Assembly (NCBI GenBank): GCA_019113825.1 | Contig: DXGR01000080.1 | Location: 1 to 64,000 of the forward strand | Direction: 5' to 3' | Length of the DNA: 64,000 nucleotides | DNA from: Candidatus Stackebrandtia excrementipullorum | GTDB lineage: Bacteria > Actinomycetota > Actinomycetes > Mycobacteriales > Micromonosporaceae | Part shown: positions 1 through 13,366 of the stretch, piece after piece | How positions within the stretch are numbered: position 1 is the stretch's first letter | How the letters are laid out: the number at the start of each line of letters is the position of its first letter | Translations under genes and position numbers: made by a program | Notes under the pieces: model-generated | Database searches by the model: none | The model's input: the letters and a program-made list of their open reading frames with translations, nothing else | Told to the model about the DNA's origin: nothing

Positions 1-373
1 ACACCTCGGTGGTCATCACGACCACCGGCGCTTCCCCGTTGATCACGGTGTCACCGGTTAGCAGACCCACGTTCTCCTCGCCGTGAAGACGACGCAGGTC
101 GTGAAACTTTTGGTTCGACAACGCCTTGATCGGCGTCGTATAGAAGCATTTCCGACCCGACGCCAACGCGAGGTGAACCGCGAACTCCCCGACGACGGTC
201 TTACCGGCGCCGGTGGGAGCGCACACGAGTACTCCTCCACCGTCTTCAAGCGCCTCGCAGGCACGCTGTTGAAAGTCGTCTAGGCCGAACGGGTAGTCGG
301 CTGCGAAAGCGGTCAGTTCCGGATATACCGCCCTGTGACGGGACGCGGCGTACCGTTCGGCGGGAGTGGTCAT
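1..373 (-). CDS. DEAD/DEAH-box RNA helicase (HelY/Ski2-like), N-terminal part; continues beyond left edge
   Basis: Minus-strand translation from ATG at 373 gives MTTPAERYAASRHRAVYPELTAFAADYPFGLDDFQQRACEALEDGGGVLVCAPTGAGKTVVGEFAVHLALASGRKCFYTTPIKALSNQKFHDLRR, with Walker A APTGAGKT and TTPIKALSNQK. Open to the window edge. Confidence 0.88.
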   Translation of the reverse strand, partial: MTTPAERYAASRHRAVYPELTAFAADYPFGLDDFQQRACEALEDGGGVLVCAPTGAGKTVVGEFAVHLALASGRKCFYTTPIKALSNQKFHDLRRLHGEENVGLLTGDTVINGEAPVVVMTTEV

Positions 374-469
374 ACACAAAGCCTAATGGCCGCGTCCCAA
401 GACCGCCGCAGCAGCCGCACGGCGAGCCCGGTGCCAAGTGCCGAGTTCGGCAGTCGTATTGTCCCAAGT

Positions 470-1204
470 GTGACACCCGACGACAGTGATGAAAGCAGGA
501 GTCCTTCACCCGTTCGGCCCATTCGGGCAGTCATGTTCGACTTCCACGGGACCGTGGCCCAAGTCGAGTCGTTGACCAGATCGGTCGAGTTCGCGGCAGA
601 CAGATGCGGAGTGACGCTACCGGAGTACCGTTCCACGGTGTTGGCGGATGCGCTTGGTGCCCTGGGGTGGGTCGGCTCCGGCCTGCCCGCGAAGGTTCTA
701 CCGCACTTTGCCGCGGCGTGGGCGGACCGGGATCTGACGTCGATGGATCACCGGGAGGCCTTCGTCGGTTTGGCATCGCAGACGTCGGGAGCCTTCGACG
801 GATTCGCCGAAGCAGTGTACGACCGCATGTGTTCTCCCGAGGGGTGGGTGGTCTACCCCGACACGATCCCGACACTTCGAACGCTCCGGGAAGCGAACAT
901 CCCGATCGCCTTGGTCAGCAACATCGGCTTCGATCTACGGCCTGTGGTCAAGCACCTCGGCTTCGACGATCTGATCGACCACTGGATCTTGTCCTACGAG
1001 ATCGGATGGGCGAAACCCGAACCTGCGATATTCCGGGAGGCGTGCCTGCGGCTGGAGACCGATCCCGAAGAGTGCCTCATGGTCGGTGACTCGCTGGTCG
1101 ATGCCGAAGCCAAGGATCTGGGGTGCCGGACGTATCTGCTGCCGCACACGCCTGCCGGTGAGATCGTCGGTTTGGACGCCGTGCCACGAATTCTCGGTTT
1201 GTGA
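470..1204 (+). CDS. HAD-superfamily hydrolase
   Basis: MFDFHGTVAQVES (motif I DxxGT-like), ALVSNIG (motif II), WAKPEPAIF and MVGDSLVDAEAK. In-frame GTG at 470 preferred over ORF start 335, which would overlap the divergent helicase. Confidence 0.8.
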   Translation: MTPDDSDESRSPSPVRPIRAVMFDFHGTVAQVESLTRSVEFAADRCGVTLPEYRSTVLADALGALGWVGSGLPAKVLPHFAAAWADRDLTSMDHREAFVGLASQTSGAFDGFAEAVYDRMCSPEGWVVYPDTIPTLRTLREANIPIALVSNIGFDLRPVVKHLGFDDLIDHWILSYEIGWAKPEPAIFREACLRLETDPEECLMVGDSLVDAEAKDLGCRTYLLPHTPAGEIVGLDAVPRILGL

Positions 1205-1908
1205 CCCACGGGAATCGCTGTTGTGGCGGAGCCGTGCCACTGTGATCCGTTGTCTGCCGCATCAAAGGAGCAAACAGCGCTGAAGTGTCGGCTCTCGGAC
1301 ATACCGACATGGTCACCGTAAGCGTGGGCGAGTCGGATTACGACCGCGCCACATGGCGGTTAACGGGAGGGCCGGGGGCGGCACACATCGTCGCATGTGG
1401 AAATAGACTCTCCTCTGGGCTTTCAGCCGGCCCGATGGGCACGTATGCCCGGAGGTGGCGTCGGCCGGGACCGTCGAAGTGGAGCCGGGAGGGGCGACGA
1501 CCTCGTACCGCAATGAACTCCCGGACCGGCGCCCGTGGTCTTCGTCCAGGGCCCGTGGAGACGTCTCGTATGCACTATCCACGCAGAACCTTTCCGGCTG
1601 AACCGGCGCTGTCGGTTCGGCAACGCCGACGGACTTGGGGTAAGACGCCGCACCCTCCATCTTGTCGAGACGACGATTCCGTCATCGAGCCGTATCGCCG
1701 ACCTCGACGGGGATGTTGAGGGAAGTCGACGACCTCAACCATTGGAAGCGGTCACTAGGCACACCGCCCCCGCTCACAGCCCTCGAGTAACGACTCGGTC
1801 ACCATCGAAGAGGTTTCGCAGACAACGCCGGGATGTACGACCTTCTCCATCGTGCGATCCGTCCGCCCGCACAGCCGTCACACGACAACGGAGCCTACAG
1901 TCGGCTTC

Positions 1909-2403
1909 TTAAGCACGGCTATTGTGTCGATAGTAGAAAGTCCCTGCCATCGCGGCGAGCAACAGCATGCCGCCGGCCGCGAACAGTATGGCGTCGACGC
2001 CTGCGGCGGTTGAGTCGCCACGCGACTGCGTACCGCCGTGAGCCACGTTGAATTGCACGGTCCCCAATTCGTCGGCGTCTCGGTCACACTGCATGACCGC
2101 CAGATATGAACCCGGGGGTGTGTCCGCGGTAATGGTGAGTATTCCGCTGATCAGATTCTGGTCTCCGTCGACTTGTTCGAGTTGAACAAGCGGTTCACCG
2201 ATGCTGTCGAGTTTGCCGTACCACATGGTGGCACTTGCGGAACCGTTATCACATGCACCGGTGATGGTGATGTCGTGGCCTGCCGCAACGGTTTGAGGAG
2301 AGACGGTCATGTTGGACACCTTCGCCGAAGCGGCCGGTGAAAGTACCGCCACCGCGGCGACCGCCCCGGCTGCCACGCCCGTCATCCAACGCTTCACTCC
2401 CAT
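1909..2403 (-). CDS. secreted or membrane-anchored hypothetical protein
   Basis: N-terminal signal peptide (MGVKRWMTGVAAGAVAAVAVLSPAASA), beta-rich extracellular segment, C-terminal TM helix (ILFAAGGMLLLAAMAGTFYYRHN). Confidence 0.6.
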   Translation of the reverse strand: MGVKRWMTGVAAGAVAAVAVLSPAASAKVSNMTVSPQTVAAGHDITITGACDNGSASATMWYGKLDSIGEPLVQLEQVDGDQNLISGILTITADTPPGSYLAVMQCDRDADELGTVQFNVAHGGTQSRGDSTAAGVDAILFAAGGMLLLAAMAGTFYYRHNSRA

Positions 2404-2533
2404 GGTGCAACTCCCCCATGACGCTCAGCTCACCGCATCAGTCCGCACGATGGAGAAGTTATCACGCAGCCGTGATCGAGAGCCGGTGATCGAGCGGAGT
2501 CGGCAGCTGCGACCACCGGCGCGAACGTCCTTT

Positions 2534-3202
2534 TCAGGCGTCCGTGTGAAGCACAGACACCGTCCTGTGGCACCGTTGTCGGTCCTGCTCGACGGCGGCG
2601 GCGTTGACACGGTCGTTGTACGTCACACGCCACCGCGCCGTATCCTCGCCACCGTTTCGGCTGTGCCGCCGCATCAACCGTGATTCGCGAAGATCCGCAG
2701 CCGCCTCTACGTACCACAACTGCGCGACGACGTCTGCAATCTCATTCCAGCCCGGCATGGTGCTGGCGAGGTAATTGCCCTCGGTGATTACCAGTCGTGC
2801 CCGTGGTTCCACCACATGGCGGGCTCCCACGGGTTCGTGAAGATCACGGTCGTAATCGGCGACGTAGATCGGATGGTCCATTTCCACGAGAAGCCGTCGC
2901 AGCAATGCGACGTAGCCCCACACGTCGAATGTGAAAACCGCGCCTTTACGACTGCGGTATCCGAGGTGTTCCAGCTGCACGTTCGACAGATGGAAGCCGT
3001 CAAGCGGCACGTATGCGGCAATGCCGTGCCCGTATCGCAGGTTCACATGCCGAACGAGTCGACGGGCAAGCGTCGACTTGCCGGATCCCGGCGGGCCCAC
3101 CAACCCGAGGATCCCGCGACCGGCCGACGGTATGACGGCGGCCGCATCGGCCGCCAATTCGGCAATATCGTCTTCGTTGGTCACCAGCTGCCCAAACGTC
3201 AA
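2534..3202 (-). CDS. nucleoside/nucleotide kinase family protein (uridine kinase / PanK-like P-loop)
   Basis: [18 protein letters not shown]-loop, YVPLDGFHLSN, VITEGNYLAST. Start TTG 3202 (or GTG 3184) chosen; the ORF extends to 3610 over YccF. Confidence 0.75.
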   Translation of the reverse strand: MTFGQLVTNEDDIAELAADAAAVIPSAGRGILGLVGPPGSGKSTLARRLVRHVNLRYGHGIAAYVPLDGFHLSNVQLEHLGYRSRKGAVFTFDVWGYVALLRRLLVEMDHPIYVADYDRDLHEPVGARHVVEPRARLVITEGNYLASTMPGWNEIADVVAQLWYVEAAADLRESRLMRRHSRNGGEDTARWRVTYNDRVNAAAVEQDRQRCHRTVSVLHTDA

Positions 3203-3573
3203 TCCGACGGCACGACCTGCGCCCCCAAAGGCAACAGTGACACCGGGATCATCTTGAAGTTGGCGATTCCCAACGGAATGCCTATGACGGTGAGACACAG
3301 GAACACCCCGGTAACCAGATGCTCCAACGCCAGCCACCAACCGGCCACGATGAGCCATATGACGTTGCCGATCACCGACATCGCTCCCGCATTCGGATTT
3401 CTCACAACGTCCCGCCCGAAAGGCCACAACGCGTAGCCCGCGATACGAAACGCGGCGATGCCGAACGGGATCGTGACTATCAGGAGGCAACAGACGATGC
3501 CCGCGATGGTGTAGCCGATTGCCAACCAGATACCGGACAGTACCAACCAGACGATATTCAAAACGGTTTTCAT
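3199..3573 (-). CDS. YccF domain-containing membrane protein
   Basis: Two repeats of the type IGYTIAGIVCCLLIVTIPFGIAAFRIAGYALWPFG and LALEHLVTGVFLCLTVIGIPLGIANFKM, typical of YccF. Confidence 0.85.
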   Translation of the reverse strand: MKTVLNIVWLVLSGIWLAIGYTIAGIVCCLLIVTIPFGIAAFRIAGYALWPFGRDVVRNPNAGAMSVIGNVIWLIVAGWWLALEHLVTGVFLCLTVIGIPLGIANFKMIPVSLLPLGAQVVPSD

Positions 3574-3698
3574 CCGTTGATGGTGACGTCTGAGAGTTGA
3601 TCTTCGGCACTCGGGTTCCCCAAACGGAATGTCTCGGAATCGAGATACATTCGCCCGGAGTACGGGACTAAGACGAACCTCGCAAAGAGCAGACTTAA

Positions 3699-3932
3699 TC
3701 AGCGTCGACGGCTCGCCCGGTACTTGGCCGTATTGCGGCCCATGCGTTCGTTTCCACGCTTGTAGTTACCGGTCCAGCGCGCCATGATCTCCTGGTCGTC
3801 GCCGAACTCGACCTCATCGAGGAACTCGGCGGCACGACCACCCCGCAGTCGAGTGGCGGTTGCACCGTGATGAGTGATCACAACGGTGCCGTCTTTCTGG
3901 GTCACATAATCAAAACCTGAAGGGTCGGGCAT
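3699..3932 (-). CDS. conserved hypothetical protein (77 aa)
   Basis: ORF with YVTQKDGTVVITHHGATATRLRGGRAAEFLDEVE...MARWTGNYKRGNER, resembling a small actinobacterial family recalled from memory. Confidence 0.6.
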   Translation of the reverse strand: MPDPSGFDYVTQKDGTVVITHHGATATRLRGGRAAEFLDEVEFGDDQEIMARWTGNYKRGNERMGRNTAKYRASRRR

Positions 3933-3958
3933 GGAATCGATTGTGCCCGACCCTTCAG
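3917..3958 (-). terminator. 15-bp perfect inverted repeat, probable metK terminator; also contains the start codon of the 77-aa ORF
   Basis: ctgaagggtcgggca (3917-3931) and tgcccgacccttcag (3944-3958); on the minus strand followed by GTTTTGATT. Confidence 0.6.
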
Positions 3959-4007
3959 ACTCGTTCGCGAAAGGGTTCTTTCCGTCGGCGGGTAGCCGGG
4001 AGTGTGA

Positions 4008-5198
4008 TCAGACGGCTGCTTTCAACGCGTCCACGCGGTCGGTGCGCTCCCATGTCATATCCGGCAGCTCACGACCGAAGTGCCCGTAGGCCGCGGTCGG
4101 GCGGTAAATCGGACGCAACAGGTTCAGGTCGCGAATTATCGCTGCCGGCCGCAAATCGAAGACGTTGTTGATGGCCGCCTCGATCTTCTCCACCGCGACG
4201 TTCTCGGTGCCGAAGGTCTCCACACGGATACTCACGGGGTGAGCCTTACCGATCGCGTACGCCACCTGCGTCTCGCAACGCTCCGCGAGACCGGCGGCCA
4301 CTACGTTCTTGGCCACCCAACGCATCGCGTACGCCGCCGACCGGTCAACCTTCGACGGGTCCTTTCCAGAAAAGGCTCCACCGCCGTGGCGGGCGTAGCC
4401 CCCGTAGGTGTCCACGATGATCTTCCTGCCGGTGAGGCCCGCATCCCCCATCGGACCACCGATCTCGAAACGTCCGGTGGGGTTGACCAGCAACCGGAAG
4501 TCGCTGGTGTCGATGTCCACTTCACCAAGCTCGGCAGCCACCACGTGTTCGGCGATGTCGGGGGTCATCAACGTATCGAGCGCGATGTCGGGCGCATGTT
4601 GACTGGAGACGACGACCGTGTGCAGTTTCACCGGCTTCAAACCGTCGTACTCGATCGTCACCTGGGTCTTACCGTCCGGCCGCAGGTAAGGAACGGACCC
4701 TTCTTTACGAACGGTGGACAACCGCTGGGACATACGGTGAGCCAACGCAATGGGCAACGGCATGAACTCGGGCGTCTCACGGCACGCGAACCCGAACATC
4801 ATGCCCTGGTCGCCGGCGCCCTGAAGGTCGAGATCGTCTCGCCCGGCGGACTCCTCGCGAGTTTCAAGTGCTTTGTCGACACCCTGCGCGATATCCGGGG
4901 ACTGGGAACCGATCGATACGCTGACACCACAGGAGGCGCCGTCGAAGCCCTTCTTCGAAGAGTCATAGCCGATATCGAGAATGGTGTCGCGCACGATGTG
5001 CGGGATATCGGCGTACGCGCCGGTGGTGACCTCACCTGCCACATGCACTTGACCCGTGGTGATCAGGGTTTCCACCGCGACACGGCTTGTCGGGTCTTGA
5101 GCCAGCAACGCATCCAGCACGCCGTCACTGATTTGATCGGCGATCTTGTCGGGGTGGCCCTCGGTAACCGATTCCGAGGTGAATAGACGACGTGACAC
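4008..5198 (-). CDS. metK: S-adenosylmethionine synthase
   Basis: [32 protein letters not shown]...; [29 protein letters not shown]. Confidence 0.98.
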   Translation of the reverse strand: MSRRLFTSESVTEGHPDKIADQISDGVLDALLAQDPTSRVAVETLITTGQVHVAGEVTTGAYADIPHIVRDTILDIGYDSSKKGFDGASCGVSVSIGSQSPDIAQGVDKALETREESAGRDDLDLQGAGDQGMMFGFACRETPEFMPLPIALAHRMSQRLSTVRKEGSVPYLRPDGKTQVTIEYDGLKPVKLHTVVVSSQHAPDIALDTLMTPDIAEHVVAAELGEVDIDTSDFRLLVNPTGRFEIGGPMGDAGLTGRKIIVDTYGGYARHGGGAFSGKDPSKVDRSAAYAMRWVAKNVVAAGLAERCETQVAYAIGKAHPVSIRVETFGTENVAVEKIEAAINNVFDLRPAAIIRDLNLLRPIYRPTAAYGHFGRELPDMTWERTDRVDALKAAV

Positions 5199-5296
5199 GG
5201 TGCTCCTAGATTGTTCTGACGGTGGATGACGTTCCTGAGTCTAACCACCAAGACGACATGCGGTTTCACACTGCCCGCCCACGTATACCGACGGGG

Positions 5297-6517
5297 TCAC
5301 GTCAGTCTTTCGACCACCGCGTCGAGGATCGCATCGGCGATTTCGTCCTTGCCCGCGGACGGAACCTCGACCGGATCACCATCCCCCAACAAGGTCACCG
5401 CGTTGTCGTCGGTGCCAAATGCTTTGTCGGGGCCGACCTCGTTCAGCACCACCAGATCCGCATTCTTGGCGGCACGTTTCGTCATCGCGTTGGCCAGACC
5501 GTTGTGTGTCTCGGCGGCGAAGGCGACGAGCAGCCTGCCGGGTTTTTTGCGACGGCCGAGATCGGCCGCGATGTCGGCGTTGGCGACCAGTTCCAACGTC
5601 ATTTCGGAATCGTCTTTCTTCGACTTCTTGATCTTGGACGAGGAGTACTCCCTCGGCCTGAAGTCGGCGGGGGCAGCCGCCATGACCACGACGTCGGCAT
5701 GTTCGGCGGCCTTCAAGGTCGCCGTGTGCAACTGCGCGGTGGTGGTGACCTCGACCAGCTCGGCGCCGGCAACCGGGGACAACGCCACATTCGCCGAGAC
5801 CAATGTCACACGAGCTCCACGGGCAAGGGCGGCACGGGCCAATGCGTAGCCTTGCTTTCCGCTGGACCGGTTACCGATGAACCGCACCGGATCGAGCGGT
5901 TCACGGGTGCCGCCGGCGGTGACGACCACATGCCGGTCGGTCAAATCGGGGGCGACATCACCGCGACGCAGAAGAGTCGTTGCGGCGGCGAATATTTCCT
6001 GCGGGTCCGGCAGACGGCCCTTTCCGGTGTCGGCACCGGTCAATCGGCCCACCGCCGGCTCCACGATGACATGGCCTCGGCGACGGAGAGTCGCAACGTT
6101 CTCGACCGTGGCGGGGTTTTCCCACATTTCGGTGTGCATCGCAGGCGCGAAAAGGACCGGGCCCTTCACCGTGAGCAACGTATTGGTGAGCAGGTCGTCG
6201 GCGCGTCCGGTGGCCGCCCGAGCCAAAACATCGGCGGTCGCCGGAGCGACCACGACGAGATCCGCTTGACGTCCCAGCCGGACGTGAGGAACGTCATGGA
6301 CGGACTCGAACACCTCGGTGTGCACCGGCCGCCCCGACAGGGCGGCCCACGTCGCCTCACCAACGAAATTCAGAGCTGCGCGGGTTGGCACGACGGTCAC
6401 CGAGTGCCCCGACTCGGTGAACAGCCTCAACAATTCGCAGGCCTTGTAAGCGGCGATACCTCCGGAAACGCCGAGAACAATCTCAGGACGTGAATCCGCG
6501 TGACCGTCCAACGACAC
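5297..6517 (-). CDS. coaBC: bifunctional phosphopantothenoylcysteine decarboxylase / phosphopantothenate-cysteine ligase
   Basis: PEIVLGVSGGIAAYKACELLR; APAMHTEMWENPA; VVTAGGTREPLDPVRFIGNRSSGKQGYALA. Confidence 0.97.
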   Translation of the reverse strand: MSLDGHADSRPEIVLGVSGGIAAYKACELLRLFTESGHSVTVVPTRAALNFVGEATWAALSGRPVHTEVFESVHDVPHVRLGRQADLVVVAPATADVLARAATGRADDLLTNTLLTVKGPVLFAPAMHTEMWENPATVENVATLRRRGHVIVEPAVGRLTGADTGKGRLPDPQEIFAAATTLLRRGDVAPDLTDRHVVVTAGGTREPLDPVRFIGNRSSGKQGYALARAALARGARVTLVSANVALSPVAGAELVEVTTTAQLHTATLKAAEHADVVVMAAAPADFRPREYSSSKIKKSKKDDSEMTLELVANADIAADLGRRKKPGRLLVAFAAETHNGLANAMTKRAAKNADLVVLNEVGPDKAFGTDDNAVTLLGDGDPVEVPSAGKDEIADAILDAVVERLT

Positions 6518-6556
6518 GCACCTTTCAACGGCGCCTAGGCGAAGACCTCATATAAC

Positions 6557-6592
6557 AAAGGGCGATCACCTGGACCAGGTGATCGCCACTTT
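6557..6592 (-). terminator. rho-independent terminator after rpoZ
   Basis: ggcgatcacctgg (6561-6573) / ccaggtgatcgcc (6575-6587), 13-bp perfect arms; T-rich tail (CTTTGTTAT) on minus strand. Confidence 0.75.
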
Positions 6593-6598
6593 CAATGA

Positions 6599-6874
6599 CT
6601 ATGCGTCGGAGCCGGACTCCAGCGGCTCGGTGACCAGAAGGCCCTCGTCGATTTCGCGCAGTGCGATCGACAACGCCTTCTCCTGCGGAGTGGTCTCCAC
6701 GAGGGGACCGACGTACTCGAGCAGTCCCTCACCAAGCTGGCTGTAGTAGGCGTTGATCTGACGGGCCCGCTTGGCCCCGTAAATGACCAGCTGGTACTTC
6801 GAGTGAGACTTCTCCAGCAGATCGTCGATGGGCGGCTTGGTAATGCCGACGGGGTCGGCGGTGGTTCCAGACAC
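6599..6874 (-). CDS. rpoZ: DNA-directed RNA polymerase omega subunit
   Basis: [49 protein letters not shown]; located next to gmk and coaBC. Confidence 0.93.
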   Translation of the reverse strand: MSGTTADPVGITKPPIDDLLEKSHSKYQLVIYGAKRARQINAYYSQLGEGLLEYVGPLVETTPQEKALSIALREIDEGLLVTEPLESGSDA

Positions 6875-6911
6875 GCGTTTTCAGCCCTCTACACAGGTTG
6901 GAACGAAGTAT

Positions 6912-7523
6912 TCAGTGATTGGTCGCCGGGCAGGCTGCAGACGACTGGACCGGCGAACCGAGCAAGCTTACCAGCTCCTCGGTGGCCTGCTCGACCGAAT
7001 GATTGACGATCGTGTGATCGAACTCGGATTCAGCGGCAAGCTCCTCCTCTGCCAAAGTCAACCTTCGTTTAATGGTTTCGGGGTCTTCGGTTCCGCGCCC
7101 CTTCAGCCGTCGGACGAGCTCATCCCAACTGGGAGGAGCCAGGAAGACAAGTTGAGCCTGAGGCATGGCTTTGCGCACCTGCCGTGCCCCTTGGAGGTCT
7201 GCTTCCATGACGGCCGGGTATCCCTGCGACAACCGGTCTTCGACCGGACCGCGCGGGGTGCCGTAGAGATTGTTCGCGTACTGCGCCCACTCAAGGAACT
7301 GACCGTCACCGGCGAGTTTCTCGAAGTGAGCACGATCGTAGTAGTGGTAGTGAAAACCGGGAATCTCGTCGGGCCGTGGCGAACGCGTGGTGGCGCTCAC
7401 CGAGAACCATACCCACGGGTATCGTTCTCGGATGAGCGCCTTCACGCTGCCTTTGCCGACACCTGACGGACCCGAGAGAACCGTCAGGCGTGCCGCCGAA
7501 TAGCGGTGTTCGTCAAAGCTCAC
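6912..7523 (-). CDS. gmk: guanylate kinase
   Basis: [24 protein letters not shown]...[13 protein letters not shown]...[15 protein letters not shown]. Confidence 0.97.
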   Translation of the reverse strand: MSFDEHRYSAARLTVLSGPSGVGKGSVKALIRERYPWVWFSVSATTRSPRPDEIPGFHYHYYDRAHFEKLAGDGQFLEWAQYANNLYGTPRGPVEDRLSQGYPAVMEADLQGARQVRKAMPQAQLVFLAPPSWDELVRRLKGRGTEDPETIKRRLTLAEEELAAESEFDHTIVNHSVEQATEELVSLLGSPVQSSAACPATNH

Positions 7524-7543
7524 GTGTTTTTTCTACCGGACGA

Positions 7544-7867
7544 CTATGCGTCGCCGTCGGCGAACTCGGCAAGAAGAGCCTGCCGCTGGTGTTCTCCGAG
7601 TCCCCGCAGGCGGCGGGTGTCGGCGATCTTGAGCTTTTCCATGATCTGGACGGTGCGCTTGTCCCCGATACCAGGAAGAGCCTTAAGTACAGCGGTGACC
7701 TTCATCTTGCCGGAGATGTCGTCTTCCGAAGCGGAGGCGAGAACGTCGGCCAGCGACAGCTCACCGGTCTTGAGCTTGCTCTTCAGCTCAGCGCGGGCCT
7801 TACGAGCGGCCGCCGCCTTTTCCAAGGCTGCGGCGCGCTGCTCAGGCGTGAGTTGCGGGAGCGCCAC
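7544..7867 (-). CDS. mihF: integration host factor, actinobacterial type
   Basis: MALPQLTPEQRAAALEKAAAARKARAELKSKLKTGELSLADVL...VTAVLKALPGIGDKRTVQIMEKLKIADTRRLRGLGEHQ. Confidence 0.95.
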   Translation of the reverse strand: MALPQLTPEQRAAALEKAAAARKARAELKSKLKTGELSLADVLASASEDDISGKMKVTAVLKALPGIGDKRTVQIMEKLKIADTRRLRGLGEHQRQALLAEFADGDA

Positions 7868-8035
7868 GGGGTCTCCTAGGGTGAGGTGATTGTCTATTAA
7901 GGACTATGCAGAGGGCCCGAGCTCGTCGGCCCCTCCCACAAGCTGGATTAATAACCCAGCGCCGGAAACGTAACCACACGACCAAAGACGCCGCAACTCG
8001 GGGTACGTGCCAATCTTGGACGGTATCGGCCCAGG

Positions 8036-8950
8036 CTACGGCCTCAGGGCCTCGCCGCACTGCTCCGCAAGGGTTCTCGCAACGGCGCGGAGCCTGTCCA
8101 CAGATGGGCCATGACGTGCGATTTCCCTTGAGTACGAGGGGATCGCCAGATCCGTTGCCTCACCGAGAACCCGCTTCAAGTCGGCAGGTTTACCGCCCTG
8201 GGTTCCCATGCCCGGCACCAGTATCGGACCGGCCAATCGCGACAGGTCGTGAGCTGCTTCACCGACACTACCGGTGGTATGCGTGATTCCATATGTTTTC
8301 TGACGCTCCACCGGAACGGCCTGTGATCGACATGCTCCGACAGTTGCTCCGACGACGACCCCCAGTGAACCCAGTGGACGCCTGCTCGCGTTAAGGTTGC
8401 CCACCTCGTCGATGATGGATTGGGCGACCGTGCGTCCATCCTTGCGGCGAGCACGCTGTACCGCATTGCCTTCGGGGTTGGAGGTCAACGCCAAAACGAA
8501 GACCCCCGCGCCGTGCGCATCGGCCGCTTCGAACATCGGCCGTAGGGAGCCCACCCCCAGGAAGGGAGTGGCGGTGACGGCGTCAACCGCCAACGGTGAA
8601 ATCGGGTCCAGGTAGGCCTGTGCATACGCTTGCATCGTGGAACCGATGTCGCCACGTTTCGCGTCGAGCAGCACGAGCGTGCCGGCGCTTCGAGCCCGGG
8701 TCACGACCTTTTCCAAGACCGCCGTGCCCGCGGAACCGAACCGTTCGAAAAAAGCCGACTGTGGTTTCATGACCGCCACCTGACCCGCCAACGCGTCCAC
8801 CAGGGTCATGCAGAAGTATTCGACACCGGAGATGTCGGTGTTCAAGCCCCAGGCACGCAGGGATTCGTCGTGCGGGTCTATGCCCACGCACAACGGGCCT
8901 CTATCGGCCAGGGCGGCCGAACAACGGGCCCCAAACGCCGGTTCAGCCAT
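8036..8950 (-). CDS. pyrF: orotidine 5'-phosphate decarboxylase (type 2)
   Basis: [29 protein letters not shown]...[23 protein letters not shown]; start at 8950 rather than ORF start 9313, which overlaps pyrD. Confidence 0.94.
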   Translation of the reverse strand: MAEPAFGARCSAALADRGPLCVGIDPHDESLRAWGLNTDISGVEYFCMTLVDALAGQVAVMKPQSAFFERFGSAGTAVLEKVVTRARSAGTLVLLDAKRGDIGSTMQAYAQAYLDPISPLAVDAVTATPFLGVGSLRPMFEAADAHGAGVFVLALTSNPEGNAVQRARRKDGRTVAQSIIDEVGNLNASRRPLGSLGVVVGATVGACRSQAVPVERQKTYGITHTTGSVGEAAHDLSRLAGPILVPGMGTQGGKPADLKRVLGEATDLAIPSYSREIARHGPSVDRLRAVARTLAEQCGEALRP

Positions 8951-10042
8951 GACGGCCTCCATGCGATCGACGCGAACGTGGAACATGACGATTCTCCTGC
9001 GCACGTCGAACGGCTTTGGCAGCACGACGCACCAGTTTGGGCCCCGAATAGACAAAGCCCGTGTACAGCTGCACCAGGCTGGCGCCGGCGTCGACGAGTT
9101 CGGCGGCGTGACGCGGTTCGGTGACGCCGCCGACTCCGACAATCGGCAACCGGCCACCCGTCTCACGGTGCACAAACGACACGACGGGCTTGGCGATGTT
9201 GCGCAGCGGGCCACCCGACAGGCCTCCCGGCTGCGCAGCCCGCTCGATTTCGGTGCCCACCACACCGTCTCGGCCCAAGGTGGTGTTCGTGGCGATAACA
9301 CCGGCAACGCCATGCGACATACACACCTCCAACGCCTGCGAGATGGCCGTTTCGGTCAGATCCGGAGCGATCTTGACCAGTACCGGTTTTCTCGGCCCTC
9401 CGGCCGAGAGCCGCGTGTCCTCCTCCTGAAGGGCGCGCAGCACGGCGCTCAGTCCTTCCGCGTCCTGAAGGTTTCTCAGTCCGGGTGTGTTGGGCGACGA
9501 CACGTTGACGGCGAAGTAGTCGGCGAACCGGTACAGCTCGACAAACGATGCGGCGTAGTCCTCGGCGGCCTGTTCCAGCGGAGTCGACTTCGACTTTCCG
9601 AGACTGATACCAATGGGAATGGCGGGTTTCACACCCGAGGCCAGGCGTTTGGCCAACGCCTGGGCTCCGTCGTTGTTGAAACCCATCCGGTTGATCAAGG
9701 CTTTGCTTTCAGGCAACCGGTACAGACGTGGTCGCGGGTTACCGGGTTGAGCACGCCATGTGACCGTACCGATCTCCATGAACCCAAACCCCAGGCCAGG
9801 CCAGGTATGGACCGCCACGCCGTTTTTGTCCATGCCCGCGGCGAGTCCCACCGCATTGGGAAAGTCGATACCGAAAACCCGGCACGGGTCCTTGACCCGG
9901 TTGACCTTCCCCATCAGGTTGACCAACCAGGTCTGGCCGCTCAGGCCGCCAAGCCACGACAGCGTCTTTTCGTGTGCGGCTTCGGCATCGCCTCGACCCA
10001 CACGAAACAGGACCGGACGAACCATGCGCTCGTATAGCATCA

Positions 10043-10046
<4 letters not shown>
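8943..10046 (-). CDS. pyrD: quinone-dependent dihydroorotate dehydrogenase
   Basis: [35 protein letters not shown]...[18 protein letters not shown]...[11 protein letters not shown]. Confidence 0.96.

Positions 10047-13358
<3,312 letters not shown>

Positions 13359-13366
<8 letters not shown>

Noticed and set aside
1285-1719. 144-aa plus-strand ORF in the 1.2-1.9 kb gap
   Set aside because: Arg/Pro/Ser/Gly-rich, no motif, no clear RBS; not called as CDS, gap reported as a finding instead.
4080-5186. 368-aa plus-strand ORF
   Set aside because: Antisense to metK.
5199-5296. SAM riboswitch in front of metK
   Set aside because: The 98-nt gap shows no recognisable SAM riboswitch core; metK is probably read from the upstream operon.
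5222-6493. 423-aa plus-strand ORF
   Set aside because: Antisense to coaBC.
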